Part shown: in pieces, positions 7,823 to 14,953 of the stretch
Numbering within the stretch: position 1 is the stretch's first letter
How the letters are laid out: each line of letters begins with the position of its first letter
DNA from: an uncultured Campylobacter sp.
GTDB taxonomy: Bacteria > Campylobacterota > Campylobacteria > Campylobacterales > Campylobacteraceae
Length of the DNA: 26,065 nt
Assembly: GCF_938030685.1 (NCBI RefSeq)
Contig: NZ_CALHHX010000200.1
Location: forward strand, 1 to 26,065
Direction: 5' to 3'
Translations under genes and position numbers: made by a program
The notes under the pieces: generated by a model
What the model was told of the DNA's origin: nothing
Seen by the model: only the letters and a program-made list of their open reading frames with translations
The model's database searches: none

Positions 7823-8104
7823 TTACTTGCCGATCTTTTTCTGCACGGAGCCTTTGTGGCCCTTGAAAGTGCGCGTAGGAGCGAACTCGCCTAATTTATA
7901 ACCGATATGATGTTCGGTGACGTAAACCGGGATAAAATTCTTTCCGTTATGAACGTTAAACGTAAGTCCGATCATCTCAGGCACGATCGTGCTTCGTCTC
8001 GACCAAGTCTTGATCGGTTTATTATCGCCGGCTTTCTTTGCCGCAACGACTTTTTTCATTACGTGATCATCTACGAAAGGACCTTTTTTTAGCGATCTAG
8101 CCAT
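7823..8104 (-). CDS. rpsS: 30S ribosomal protein S19
   Basis: Head protein that pairs with S13 and contacts the A-site finger. The 93-residue product has MARSLKKGPFVDDHVMKKV and WSRRSTIVPEMIGLTFNVHNGK, then the basic C-terminal signature KLGEFAPTRTFKGHKG. The usual GHKLGEF motif reads GYKLGEF here, a mild substitution. It lies between rplB and rplV with 2- and 9-nt gaps. Confidence 0.98.
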   Translation of the reverse strand: MARSLKKGPFVDDHVMKKVVAAKKAGDNKPIKTWSRRSTIVPEMIGLTFNVHNGKNFIPVYVTEHHIGYKLGEFAPTRTFKGHKGSVQKKIGK

Positions 8105-8106
8105 TT

Positions 8107-8937
8107 TTATTTTCCTTTCCTTCTTGAAATTATAAGCTTATCGCTCGCTTTTTTATGGCGAGTTTTATAGCCCTTCGTCGGTTTGCCCCACGGAGTTACC
8201 GGATGGCGGCCGGAGTTTTTCTTACCCTCGCCACCGCCGTGCGGGTGATCGACCGGGTTCATTGCAGAACCTCTGGTTTGAGGACGGATACCTCTGTGGC
8301 GATTGCGTCCGGCTTTACCGATGACGACGTTTGCCCACTCTTCGTTACCCACTACGCCGATACTAGCCATGCACTCTGCAAGCACTCTTCTCATCTCGCC
8401 GCTAGGCAGACGCAAAATGACGTATTTTTCCTCTTTACCCATTAGCTGAGCATAGCCTCCAGCGCTACGCGCCATTTGAGCACCTTTGCCCGGTTTTAAC
8501 TCGATATTATGCAGGATAGTTCCCACAGGGATATTTTTCATCTTCATCGCGTTGCCAGGTTTAATATCTAATCCGCCCTCGGCAGCGGCTACCACGTCGC
8601 CCACTTTAAGATCGTTAGGCTTGATAATGTAGCGCTTCTCGCCGTCTGCGTATGAGATCAATGCGATTCGGCAGTTACGATTCGGATCGTATTCGATCGC
8701 CTCGACCTTGCCAACAACGCCGAATTTATTTCGCTTAAAATCGATAATTCTATAAAGTTTAGCAGCTCCAGCTTGTTTATGGCGACTGGTAATGCGGCCA
8801 TTATTGTTCCTTCCGGCTGCGGCAGGAATTTTAACAAGCAAGCCTCTAACGCTAGCTTTTGCAGTGATATCCTCGCTGCTAAGCCCTGTCATAAATCTTC
8901 TACTTGGAGTATACGGTTTATAAGTTTTAATCGCCAT
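8107..8937 (-). CDS. rplB: 50S ribosomal protein L2
   Basis: Primary 23S rRNA-binding protein needed for subunit association and peptidyl transfer. The 276-residue product has the N-terminal GRNNNGRITSRHKQAGAAKL, the OB and SH3-like RNA-binding domains, and the C-terminal signature NPVDHPHGGGEG containing the functionally important histidine, then SGRHPVTPWGKPTKGYKTR. The length is normal. It lies 1 nt after rplW. Confidence 0.99.
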   Translation of the reverse strand: MAIKTYKPYTPSRRFMTGLSSEDITAKASVRGLLVKIPAAAGRNNNGRITSRHKQAGAAKLYRIIDFKRNKFGVVGKVEAIEYDPNRNCRIALISYADGEKRYIIKPNDLKVGDVVAAAEGGLDIKPGNAMKMKNIPVGTILHNIELKPGKGAQMARSAGGYAQLMGKEEKYVILRLPSGEMRRVLAECMASIGVVGNEEWANVVIGKAGRNRHRGIRPQTRGSAMNPVDHPHGGGEGKKNSGRHPVTPWGKPTKGYKTRHKKASDKLIISRRKGK

Positions 8938-8938
8938 T

Positions 8939-9220
8939 TTACGCCTCCACGCTTTCTAGGCTTACGCCTTCAGGTAGTTTGACGTAGAATTTTTTCACAT
9001 CGTTTCTAGCGCCAGTTCTGCCTTTAAATCTTTTTACTTTGCCGTCCTGTCTTAAAGAATTTATCTTTAGCGGAGTGATCCCGAAATAGTTTTTTAAAAC
9101 GCTTTTTAGTCCGTTTTTCGTAACCGACGGGCTAGTTTGGATAACGACCACGCCGTTTTCCTGAAGACCGAGAGACTTTTCCGTATAAAGGATCGTTTTG
9201 ATATCTGTTATATCTGCCAT
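8939..9220 (-). CDS. rplW: 50S ribosomal protein L23
   Basis: Located at the tunnel exit and the docking point for trigger factor and SRP. The 93-residue product starts MADITDIKTILYTEKSLGLQ, a recognisable variant of the family's P-x-x-TEK-S motif, and ends with the RNA-binding loop KVKRFKGRTGARNDVKKFYV. It lies 1 nt after rplD and 1 nt before rplB. Confidence 0.97.
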   Translation of the reverse strand: MADITDIKTILYTEKSLGLQENGVVVIQTSPSVTKNGLKSVLKNYFGITPLKINSLRQDGKVKRFKGRTGARNDVKKFYVKLPEGVSLESVEA

Positions 9221-9221
9221 T

Positions 9222-9836
9222 TTAGTCCTCTTTCACTATTGATTCAAATGCCGCTTTTTCGAATACGACCGAGCCGTAAACTGCGATTAGGTAAGCATTG
9301 ACCTCGCTTGCATCGATGACATAGCAATTTTTTAGATTTCTATAGGCCAAAAGAGTTTGCGCGTCCAGCTCGTTTTTAACGATTAGCGCATCTCTAACGC
9401 CCAGTTTCTTAATAAAATTTGCCGCATCTTTGGTTTTACCGCTTTTTAGCTCCAAATCGTCGAAGATAAAAATTTTACCATCGTTTGCTTTCTCATTGAT
9501 AGCAAATTCCAGCGCAAGGCGTTTTTGCTTTTTATTGACCTTCTGCTCGTAATTTCGCTCGTTAGTCGGACCGAATGCAACCGCGCCGCCTACCCAGACA
9601 TTGGTTCTGGTTGAGCCCGCACGTGCACCGCCGCGACCCTTTTGTCGCCATGGCTTTTTACCGCCGCCGCTAACCTCGGCGCGAGTTTTAGCGTTAGCCG
9701 TATTTGCACGAAGCGAAGCAAGGTAAGATTTGATGTACAAATATAGATTGTGCGAATTGACTTCCGAAAATTTCACAGGGATTTCAATTTCGCTTGCTTT
9801 TTCTAGTTTTTCGTTAAGCACGCTTACTTTACTCAT
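9222..9836 (-). CDS. rplD: 50S ribosomal protein L4
   Basis: Large-subunit protein whose extended loop reaches the exit tunnel; in E. coli L4 also represses its own S10 operon. The 204-residue product has the tunnel loop SGGGKKPWRQKGRGGARAGS (about 56-75) and WVGGAVAFGPTNERNY, then the Rossmann-like C-terminal part. The start overlaps the rplC stop by 4 nt (ATGA). Autogenous control here would most likely act on the leader at 10735-10791, which is inference only. Confidence 0.98.
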   Translation of the reverse strand: MSKVSVLNEKLEKASEIEIPVKFSEVNSHNLYLYIKSYLASLRANTANAKTRAEVSGGGKKPWRQKGRGGARAGSTRTNVWVGGAVAFGPTNERNYEQKVNKKQKRLALEFAINEKANDGKIFIFDDLELKSGKTKDAANFIKKLGVRDALIVKNELDAQTLLAYRNLKNCYVIDASEVNAYLIAVYGSVVFEKAAFESIVKED

Positions 9837-10411
9837 TTTACTATCCTTATTCTGCCCATTGCACCGTTAAATCCAGGAACCGAGCCCTTAAGCACTAAAA
9901 TTTTATTCTCGGCATCAAAGCTTACGACTTCGTTTTTGGCAGTGATCGTTTCGTTTCCAGTGTGTCCCGCCATCCTCATACCAGGCTGAACGCGACCGGG
10001 CCACTCGCAGTTGCCGATCGAGCCCGGTCTTCGGTGAAAGCGGCTGCCGTGCGCTGCAGGACCGCCCGCAAAGCCATGGCGCTTAATGACACCCTGATAG
10101 CCCTTGCCCTTGGATCTGAAGCTTACTTTTACGATCTTAGCTCCGCTCAAAACATCTAAATTTTGATCGCCGAGCTCGGCATTTTCTAAGCTTAGAGTCG
10201 CAAATTTATTAAATTCTTTACTTAGGCTATATTTCTTTTGAATTCCAGCGATAGCTTTATTATACGCTTTGCCGTCTGCGTATGCTACGATGGCTTTTTT
10301 ATCATCGCAAACTTCGCAAATTTTGGTATTGATAAGTCGCAAAAGAGTCACGGGCGTGCTGCTCGTGTCGATCGTCCTACTCATGCCTATTTTTTCTACG
10401 ATATATTCCAT
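9833..10411 (-). CDS. rplC: 50S ribosomal protein L3
   Basis: Early-assembly protein reaching the peptidyl transferase centre. The 192-residue product begins MEYIVEKIGMSRTI and carries the signature GYQGVIKRHGFAGGPAAHGS, GSIGNCEWPGRVQPGMRMAGHTGNE. It is slightly shorter than E. coli L3 (209 aa). It lies 11 nt after rpsJ and overlaps rplD by 4 nt. Confidence 0.98.
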   Translation of the reverse strand: MEYIVEKIGMSRTIDTSSTPVTLLRLINTKICEVCDDKKAIVAYADGKAYNKAIAGIQKKYSLSKEFNKFATLSLENAELGDQNLDVLSGAKIVKVSFRSKGKGYQGVIKRHGFAGGPAAHGSRFHRRPGSIGNCEWPGRVQPGMRMAGHTGNETITAKNEVVSFDAENKILVLKGSVPGFNGAMGRIRIVK

Positions 10412-10422
10412 TGTTTTACCCC

Positions 10423-10734
10423 TTATTTGCCCATCGCATGAACTTCGACGTTGACTTCCGGAGCCAAATCAAGCTTAGTTAGCGAATCAACCGTGTCCGG
10501 AGTCGCCGCTACGATATCTAGCATACGAGCGTGGATCTTCATCTCAAACTGCTCTCTAGAGTCTTTATTTACGTGTGGAGATCTTAAAACTGTGTAGCGC
10601 TTGATCTTTGTGGGCATAGGAACAGGGCCTCTTACATCCGCACCCGTTCTTTTGACGGCTTCTACTATGGCCGCAACCGTGCGATCTAAAACTCGATGGT
10701 CATATGCCTTGAGTTTCAACCTAATTTTTTGCAT
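10423..10734 (-). CDS. rpsJ: 30S ribosomal protein S10 (NusE)
   Basis: Small-subunit head protein that also acts with NusB in antitermination. I chose the ATG at 10734 (MQKIRLKLKAYDHRVLDRTV), which gives the canonical 103 residues and has AAGGAAAAGCAG immediately upstream. A longer frame to 10797 would run into the promoter and leader hairpins. PMPTKIKRYTVLRSPHVNKDSREQFEMKIH is the family signature. It is the first gene of the 22-gene operon. Confidence 0.98.
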   Translation of the reverse strand: MQKIRLKLKAYDHRVLDRTVAAIVEAVKRTGADVRGPVPMPTKIKRYTVLRSPHVNKDSREQFEMKIHARMLDIVAATPDTVDSLTKLDLAPEVNVEVHAMGK

Positions 10735-10757
10735 CTGCTTTTCCTTAAAAAGAACTT

Positions 10758-10791
10758 GTCGCAACGCGCGACCTTTTGTTTCGAACAAAAG
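10758..10791 (-). promoter_or_regulatory. S10 operon leader with two consecutive hairpins
   Basis: On the operon strand the predicted transcript begins with CTTTTGTT-CGA-AACAAAAG (10773-10791, eight perfect pairs). One hairpin follows directly: GTCGC-GCGTT-GCGAC (10758-10772, five pairs). The rpsJ ribosome binding site comes about 15 nt later. The structures are visible in the sequence. In E. coli the S10 leader is the target of L4; whether this short leader does the same is unknown. Confidence 0.55.
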
Positions 10792-10797
10792 ACGCAC

Positions 10798-10826
10798 ATT
10801 ATATAAAAGCGCTCCATTTTTGTCAA
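10798..10826 (-). promoter_or_regulatory. Sigma-70 promoter of the S10 operon
   Basis: On the minus strand TTGACA (10821-10826) and TATAAT (10798-10803) are separated by exactly 17 nt. Both boxes match the general bacterial consensus perfectly. Predicted initiation is near 10791, giving a leader of about 57 nt before rpsJ. Campylobacter promoters usually lack a recognisable -35 box, so this exact match suggests a very strong promoter. Confidence 0.88.
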
Positions 10827-10852
10827 GAAAATAGCCAAATTTTATTGAAATA

Positions 10853-10871
10853 TTTCCTTTTCATAAGGAAA
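10853..10871. promoter_or_regulatory. Palindromic operator-like site, copy 1
   Basis: TTTCCTTTTCATAAGGAAA: seven-base arms TTTCCTT and AAGGAAA around a 5-base centre. It lies about 27 nt upstream of the -35 box of the S10 promoter, a position suited to an activator or to divergent control. It is nearly identical to the copy at 10980-10998. The binding protein is unknown. Confidence 0.5.
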
Positions 10872-10979
10872 AATATATAGAATTTCGAAAATTTTTTAGA
10901 GTGTCGGAAATTTTCAATACAAAAATTTTAGATAACTTTGAAATAGATATAAAAATTTCATAGGATTTTTTCAGATTTA

Positions 10980-10998
10980 TTTCCTTTTAATAAGGAAA
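10980..10998. promoter_or_regulatory. Palindromic operator-like site, copy 2
   Basis: TTTCCTTTTAATAAGGAAA differs from copy 1 (10853-10871) at a single base. It ends 17 nt before the ATG of the ATPase gene and just before a possible -10 box TAAAAT (about 11003-11009), so a bound protein would cover that promoter. The two centres are 127 bp apart, which would permit looping. Confidence 0.5.
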
Positions 10999-11015
10999 AT
11001 TTTAAAATACTCGCC

Positions 11016-12347
11016 ATGAATGATCTAAAATTTTTTTACGAAAATCCGCCGGAATTTGCAGGCTTTATCCCGCGCAAAAGAGGTATCGGCTCTGCCAAAA
11101 CCATAATCTACGGAGTGCTAAATTCCGGCAAAAGCGCCGTGCTGAAAAATGAAATTTCAGAACTTAAAAAAGACGAAATTTTGTATCTAAATTTAGCCGA
11201 TCTACGCCTTGAAGAGGCGGTAGCGAATGATGCAATTTTTGCATCTAGAAATAGCGCAGGCAATACAAAGGCTAGCGAAGTAAACGAGCATGAAATAAGC
11301 AGAGAAGCTACGTTAGACGCGGAAATTTCGGATACGGGCGAATTTTACCGCGCCACCGTAAAAAATACAGATACAAAAAACGCAAGCGCAAATGTCTCAA
11401 ACAATGCAAAAAATGCGGAGTCCGATGGCGCAAAAAACAGGAGCGAGAATTTCTTCTGCGAGATCAAAGAATTTTTAGCCGCCAACGAGCAAATTTCATC
11501 GCTTTTTTTGGATAATTTTAGTAGCGCCGATTTTGAAATTTCATCGCTTCAAAGCTTCGCTGGGGGGCTAAATTTAAAGCGTTTTATCATCTCTACGCGC
11601 GATAGAGAGCTTATTCTGCCGGGCTTTGAGCGGCTTGAGCTTTTGCCGCTTTCATTTGAAGAATTTATCGCCTTCGATAAGCACCACAACGAGATAAACT
11701 CGATGATTTCGGCGTTTTTAGCCCAAGGCGGCGGCGCAAAAAATCCCTTCATGGCCCCTGCCGAAATTTTAGAATTCGAGCAGAGTCTGCTTACGGCAAA
11801 CTTTAGCCGCACGGAAATTTTAATCCTCAAAGAGTGCCTAAGCTCTGTCCACGCCGCATTTAGCGCAAATAAAATTTACACCGCGCTAAAGCCGCGCATC
11901 AAGATCTCCAAAGACGCCGTATACGGCACTATCGCCAAACTTGAGCGGGAAAATTTCATCAGATTTTTAAGCAAAGCGGGCGAGCCCGCGCGCGCAAAAA
12001 AACTATATTTTTCACATTTTAATATGCGCGAAATTTTAACAAGCAAAAAGGACTTCTCGAAAAAATTTGCCAACGTCCTTTTCTGCGAGCTTTTGGGGCT
12101 GAATACGCCGATTTTTTATACAAAAGAGCTGGATTTTTACCTGCCCGCTCTAAAAATGGGAGTTTTGGTCATTCCATTCAGCGACGCGGACATTATCTTT
12201 TTAAAATTTCGCAAAATTTTAAGCGTGCTCAAGAGGCTCGGCATCACGAGTCTAAAGGTCGTTTCTATGGCAAACTCCGGTAGGCTCGAGATTGAGGGTA
12301 TTCGCTGCGATGTCGTGCCGTTTCATGAGTTCGTGCTTAGCTTCTAA
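11016..12347 (+). CDS. P-loop ATPase, AAA_14/DUF4143-like
   Basis: A 443-residue predicted cytosolic ATPase. Visible features are Walker A GVLNSGKS (33-40), a Walker B-like SLFLDNF (162-168), a sensor-like IISTRD (191-196), the LPLSFEEF segment (210-217) typical of AAA_14 proteins, a helical/winged-helix region (about 285-340), and a C-terminal part with KELDFYLPALK (370-380) that recalls the DUF4143 nuclease-like domain. Residues about 66-147 form a hydrophilic, Asn/Ala/Ser-rich insertion between Walker A and B that looks disordered. It diverges from the S10 operon and has palindrome copy 2 at its promoter. The biological role of this family is poorly defined; some members are linked to mobile or defence genes. 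Confidence 0.75.
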   Translation: MNDLKFFYENPPEFAGFIPRKRGIGSAKTIIYGVLNSGKSAVLKNEISELKKDEILYLNLADLRLEEAVANDAIFASRNSAGNTKASEVNEHEISREATLDAEISDTGEFYRATVKNTDTKNASANVSNNAKNAESDGAKNRSENFFCEIKEFLAANEQISSLFLDNFSSADFEISSLQSFAGGLNLKRFIISTRDRELILPGFERLELLPLSFEEFIAFDKHHNEINSMISAFLAQGGGAKNPFMAPAEILEFEQSLLTANFSRTEILILKECLSSVHAAFSANKIYTALKPRIKISKDAVYGTIAKLERENFIRFLSKAGEPARAKKLYFSHFNMREILTSKKDFSKKFANVLFCELLGLNTPIFYTKELDFYLPALKMGVLVIPFSDADIIFLKFRKILSVLKRLGITSLKVVSMANSGRLEIEGIRCDVVPFHEFVLSF

Positions 12348-12360
12348 TTATTGACATTTA

Positions 12361-12389
12361 ATATCATAAAAATATAAATTTTATGATAT
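12361..12389. promoter_or_regulatory. 11-bp-arm inverted repeat overlapping a promoter
   Basis: ATATCATAAAA (12361-12371) and TTTTATGATAT (12379-12389) are perfect inverted repeats around a 7-base spacer. The right arm overlaps a TATAAT -10 box (12387-12392). TTGACA at 12351 is too far (30 nt) to be its -35. It may be an operator for the following gene. Being just after the ATPase stop it could instead form a weak AT-rich terminator, but it has no GC stem. Confidence 0.55.
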
Positions 12390-12429
12390 AATTTTGGCAA
12401 ACCCATATCAATTACGCAAGGGAAAGCCG

Positions 12430-12765
12430 ATGATCAAATTAAAAGACAAACTCATTTATGAAACGCTAAAACTGGTCGAATCACAAGGCGAAGAGGGACT
12501 TTTATGTCGCAATAAGCAAAGCGATGCGGAGTTTATGAGGGCCGTGAACGAATTCGCAGCTGCGAGTGGGCGCAACTATACCTCGGTCAAATCGACTCTT
12601 GATATAATTCATAAAAACTGGGGCTATCTGCAGCGCGAAAGCATTAAGGACACGGGGCTTGATGCGGGCAAGGCGTCGAAGATTTTCATCTACCGCCTAT
12701 GCGAGTCAGGGCGAAGCTTTATCGAAAAATACGAAAAAGCCCTCGTCCAAAACGCCGACAAATAG
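12430..12765 (+). CDS. Small hypothetical protein
   Basis: No family was recognised. I chose the ATG at 12430, preceded by AAGGGAAAGCCG; a TTG at 12394 would start within the promoter region. The 111-residue product is soluble and charged, and predicted mostly helical: KLKDKLIYETLKLVESQGEE at the start, RNYTSVKSTLDIIHKNWGYL in the middle, and a C-terminal basic helix FIEKYEKALVQNADK. The layout could suit a small winged-helix DNA-binding protein, in which case the palindrome at its promoter could be an autoregulatory site. That is inference only. Confidence 0.7.
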   Translation: MIKLKDKLIYETLKLVESQGEEGLLCRNKQSDAEFMRAVNEFAAASGRNYTSVKSTLDIIHKNWGYLQRESIKDTGLDAGKASKIFIYRLCESGRSFIEKYEKALVQNADK

Positions 12766-12871
12766 TTCAAAATTAAAAATTTTAAGCGCCAATTAGATAG
12801 AATTCTTTAATTTCACGTAGAGCGATAGAATTTCATTTTTATGCGACTCGCCTTAAAAAAAGGAGATGAAA

Positions 12872-13036
12872 ATGCTGGATTTTATAGTAAAAATGTTCGC
12901 ATGGAAAGCTGAGTGGGAGGTAAAAAAGGAATATGACAAAGAATTTGACGACCTATCCTCCATGCGCTCAATCCTGCGCTTTATAATACTTCTTATCATA
13001 CTTGGGATTTTGATTAAATTTCAGTTGAGCGCATGA
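12872..13036 (+). CDS. Small membrane protein (54 aa)
   Basis: The ORF is preceded by an ideal AAAGGAGATGAAA site. The product starts MLDFIVKMFAWKAEWEVKKE, continues with a charged segment (KEYDKEFDDLSS), and ends with one hydrophobic helix (about residues 34-50, FIILLIILGILIKF). No family was recognised. Its stop overlaps the start of the next small gene by 4 nt (ATGA), which strongly supports both as real, coupled genes. It could be a single-pass inner-membrane protein with a cytoplasmic N-terminus. Confidence 0.6.
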   Translation: MLDFIVKMFAWKAEWEVKKEYDKEFDDLSSMRSILRFIILLIILGILIKFQLSA

Positions 13037-13179
13037 AAGATACATTTTTAGACATTGCGCTCGTTTTATTCGGCATCGCTATGCTTGTCGCGATACGACA
13101 AAAATCTTTGTCAAAATTTATAATTTTTGTCGTGATTTTAGCGCTCGCCAGAGAGTTAATTATCAGGCTTTATGCCTAG
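13033..13179 (+). CDS. Small membrane protein (48 aa)
   Basis: The ATG overlaps the stop of the preceding 54-aa gene (ATGA). The product has two short hydrophobic segments: DIALVLFGIAMLVAI (about 7-21) and FIIFVVILALARELIIRLY (about 29-47), separated by the basic turn RQKSLSK. This resembles a two-helix hairpin membrane protein. No family was recognised. It would depend on translation of the upstream gene, since it has no separate ribosome binding site. Confidence 0.5.
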   Translation: MKDTFLDIALVLFGIAMLVAIRQKSLSKFIIFVVILALARELIIRLYA

Positions 13180-13899
13180 TTTCGGCGAAACCGACGCGGA
13201 TGGAATTTAAAATTTAAACGACAAAATGACGGCGCGGCGAAATTCGGCGGGCGCAAATTTTAAATTTCGCCGTAACCACACTATGCTTTTATCGTCGTTC
13301 GTAAATTCTACCGCGCTTCAAGAATTGTTGTATCGATAAATCTAGCTTTTATTGTCAATGACAGAATTTTACCCGCAGCGAGGATTTGCGCTTGATGCCG
13401 CGCTTTCTGCTATCAGTGGCGGAATTCCACTCGTGCAAATGCGACGGAATTTCACTTGTGCGAACACGGCGGATTTTTTGCGGTGGCAGCAAAAATTATA
13501 AACCAAATGAGCGGGTTAGAGCGTAAATTTTATAATGCTATAACGCTTAAATTCCGCAGAAGCCTAAATTAGCGCAATACAAGTGCAGAATTCAATCAAA
13601 AAATTTCAAACTTAGTAGTAAAATTCCGCGCACCAAAATTTTAAAATTTTATTTCATAAAATTCCGAGATTTAGGAATTAAATTTTGCAATGAGACGGCA
13701 AATTTTACTTCGCAATTAAAATTCTCACCCAAACCATCCCCGAAAATTCTAAAATTTCATCATCATAAAATTTTAAAATTCCAATGTCGTATTGCAAATC
13801 TATTATTTTATAAAACAGAGCGAAAAGCGAAATTTTGTATAAATTACACTCAAAAATTTTACGGATTCTCACGCAAACCGGCTCGAAATTCCGCCCTGC
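13180..13899. other. 720-nt non-coding stretch rich in RAATTY words
   Basis: I see no convincing gene on either strand. By hand I count about 27 RAATTY hexamers (AAATTT, AAATTC, GAATTT, GAATTC). A 10-bp-arm inverted repeat CGGCGAAATT/AATTTCGCCG spans 13235-13272 with an 18-nt loop, possibly ending the small membrane operon, although no T-tract follows. Two diverged copies of a 22-bp unit lie at 13420-13441 and 13445-13466. A 43-codon frame from 13394 has no usable ribosome binding site. Confidence 0.6.
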
Positions 13900-14778
13900 T
13901 TACTCCACGTATCCGATAAATTCGCCATCGAAAGTATGCCTAACGTCGCCGCGAAAGTAAATTTTACCTCCATCTCCTAAGCGCAAATTTAGCGTTTCGC
14001 CGCTTGCAGGTATCACGCGAATGTCGGGAGCTAGCCCCATATTTTCGACGCCTGCGATGAAGCATGCCGCCATCCCCGTACCGCATGCGAGCGTTTCGGC
14101 TTCTACGCCACGCTCAAAGGTGCGCACCTTTAAAATTTTGCTTGCGAGGCGGCTTTGAACTAACGCATAATTAACGTTAGCGTTATACTTTTCGCGCAAA
14201 TCGCGGGCTAACGCGGCATTGAACTCATTTAAATCTCTAACAAAAGTTACCAAATGCGGCACTCCTGTGTTATAAAAATACCACGTTAGCCCTGCTTCTT
14301 CAAAGCTCTCGCCCAGGCGTTTAGGACGAGTTAACATTACCTCGACATTAGCTACTAACGCGTGAGCGTTAGGACGCAGATTGAAAATCTCGCCGAAGCT
14401 TACATTGCGTAGCTCGCCGCGCATACTCTCGCTCAAATTTCCGCCGAAAATACCGAAAATTTCGCCGCTAATTACGCCTGCGCCGCTTAGGAATTTCATA
14501 CTCTGCGCGGCCAAGAAATTTTCATACGCATACATGCATACCGCGCGCGAGCCATTGCCGCACATATCGGCGCTGCTGCCGTCGCTATTATAAAATTCCC
14601 ACTCAAAGTTTATCCCCTCGATACCGTTAAATTTCGGCAGCACGACGATGAGCCCGTCAGCACCTACTCCATCGCGCCTATCGCATAGCTCGCGCGCTAG
14701 CTTGGATCTATCCGCCTTAACTGAATCCGTAAATATTACGAAATCATTTCCGCTCGCATTATATTTTGAAATTTTCAT
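13900..14778 (-). CDS. dapF: Diaminopimelate epimerase
   Basis: Converts LL- to meso-diaminopimelate for lysine and peptidoglycan synthesis, in the cytosol. Both catalytic cysteines are present: C73 in DMCGNGSRA and C232 in LACGTGMAA. The start MKISKYNASGNDFVIF and GVGADGLIV are typical. At 292 residues it is longer than E. coli DapF (274), the extra length being probably in the middle (about 105-160). The gene and its upstream region are enriched in the 7-mer CTAACGC/GCGTTAG. It is not obviously in an operon with its neighbours; a 175-nt gap separates it from the Hcp-type gene. Confidence 0.97.
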   Translation of the reverse strand: MKISKYNASGNDFVIFTDSVKADRSKLARELCDRRDGVGADGLIVVLPKFNGIEGINFEWEFYNSDGSSADMCGNGSRAVCMYAYENFLAAQSMKFLSGAGVISGEIFGIFGGNLSESMRGELRNVSFGEIFNLRPNAHALVANVEVMLTRPKRLGESFEEAGLTWYFYNTGVPHLVTFVRDLNEFNAALARDLREKYNANVNYALVQSRLASKILKVRTFERGVEAETLACGTGMAACFIAGVENMGLAPDIRVIPASGETLNLRLGDGGKIYFRGDVRHTFDGEFIGYVE

Positions 14779-14953
14779 TATCTACCTCGCAAATTTTTAA
14801 AATTACTAACGCTCACTAACGCTTTATTAAAATTTTACTTCTATCTAAATTTAAGCGTATCGCTTATTTTAGACCCTTTTGAGACATATTTTACTAACTC
14901 GCCCCCATTAGTTAGCTGGTTTATCGTAAGCCTTTCGCGCTTGATGTTAGAGT

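Noticed and set aside
12351..12392. TTGACA (12351) and TATAAT (12387) as one promoter.
   Set aside because: The 30-nt spacing is far too long. TATAAT may still work without a -35 box.
13394..13525. 43-codon ORF in the RAATTY-rich spacer.
   Set aside because: No ribosome binding site at a usable distance, and it contains the diverged tandem copies.
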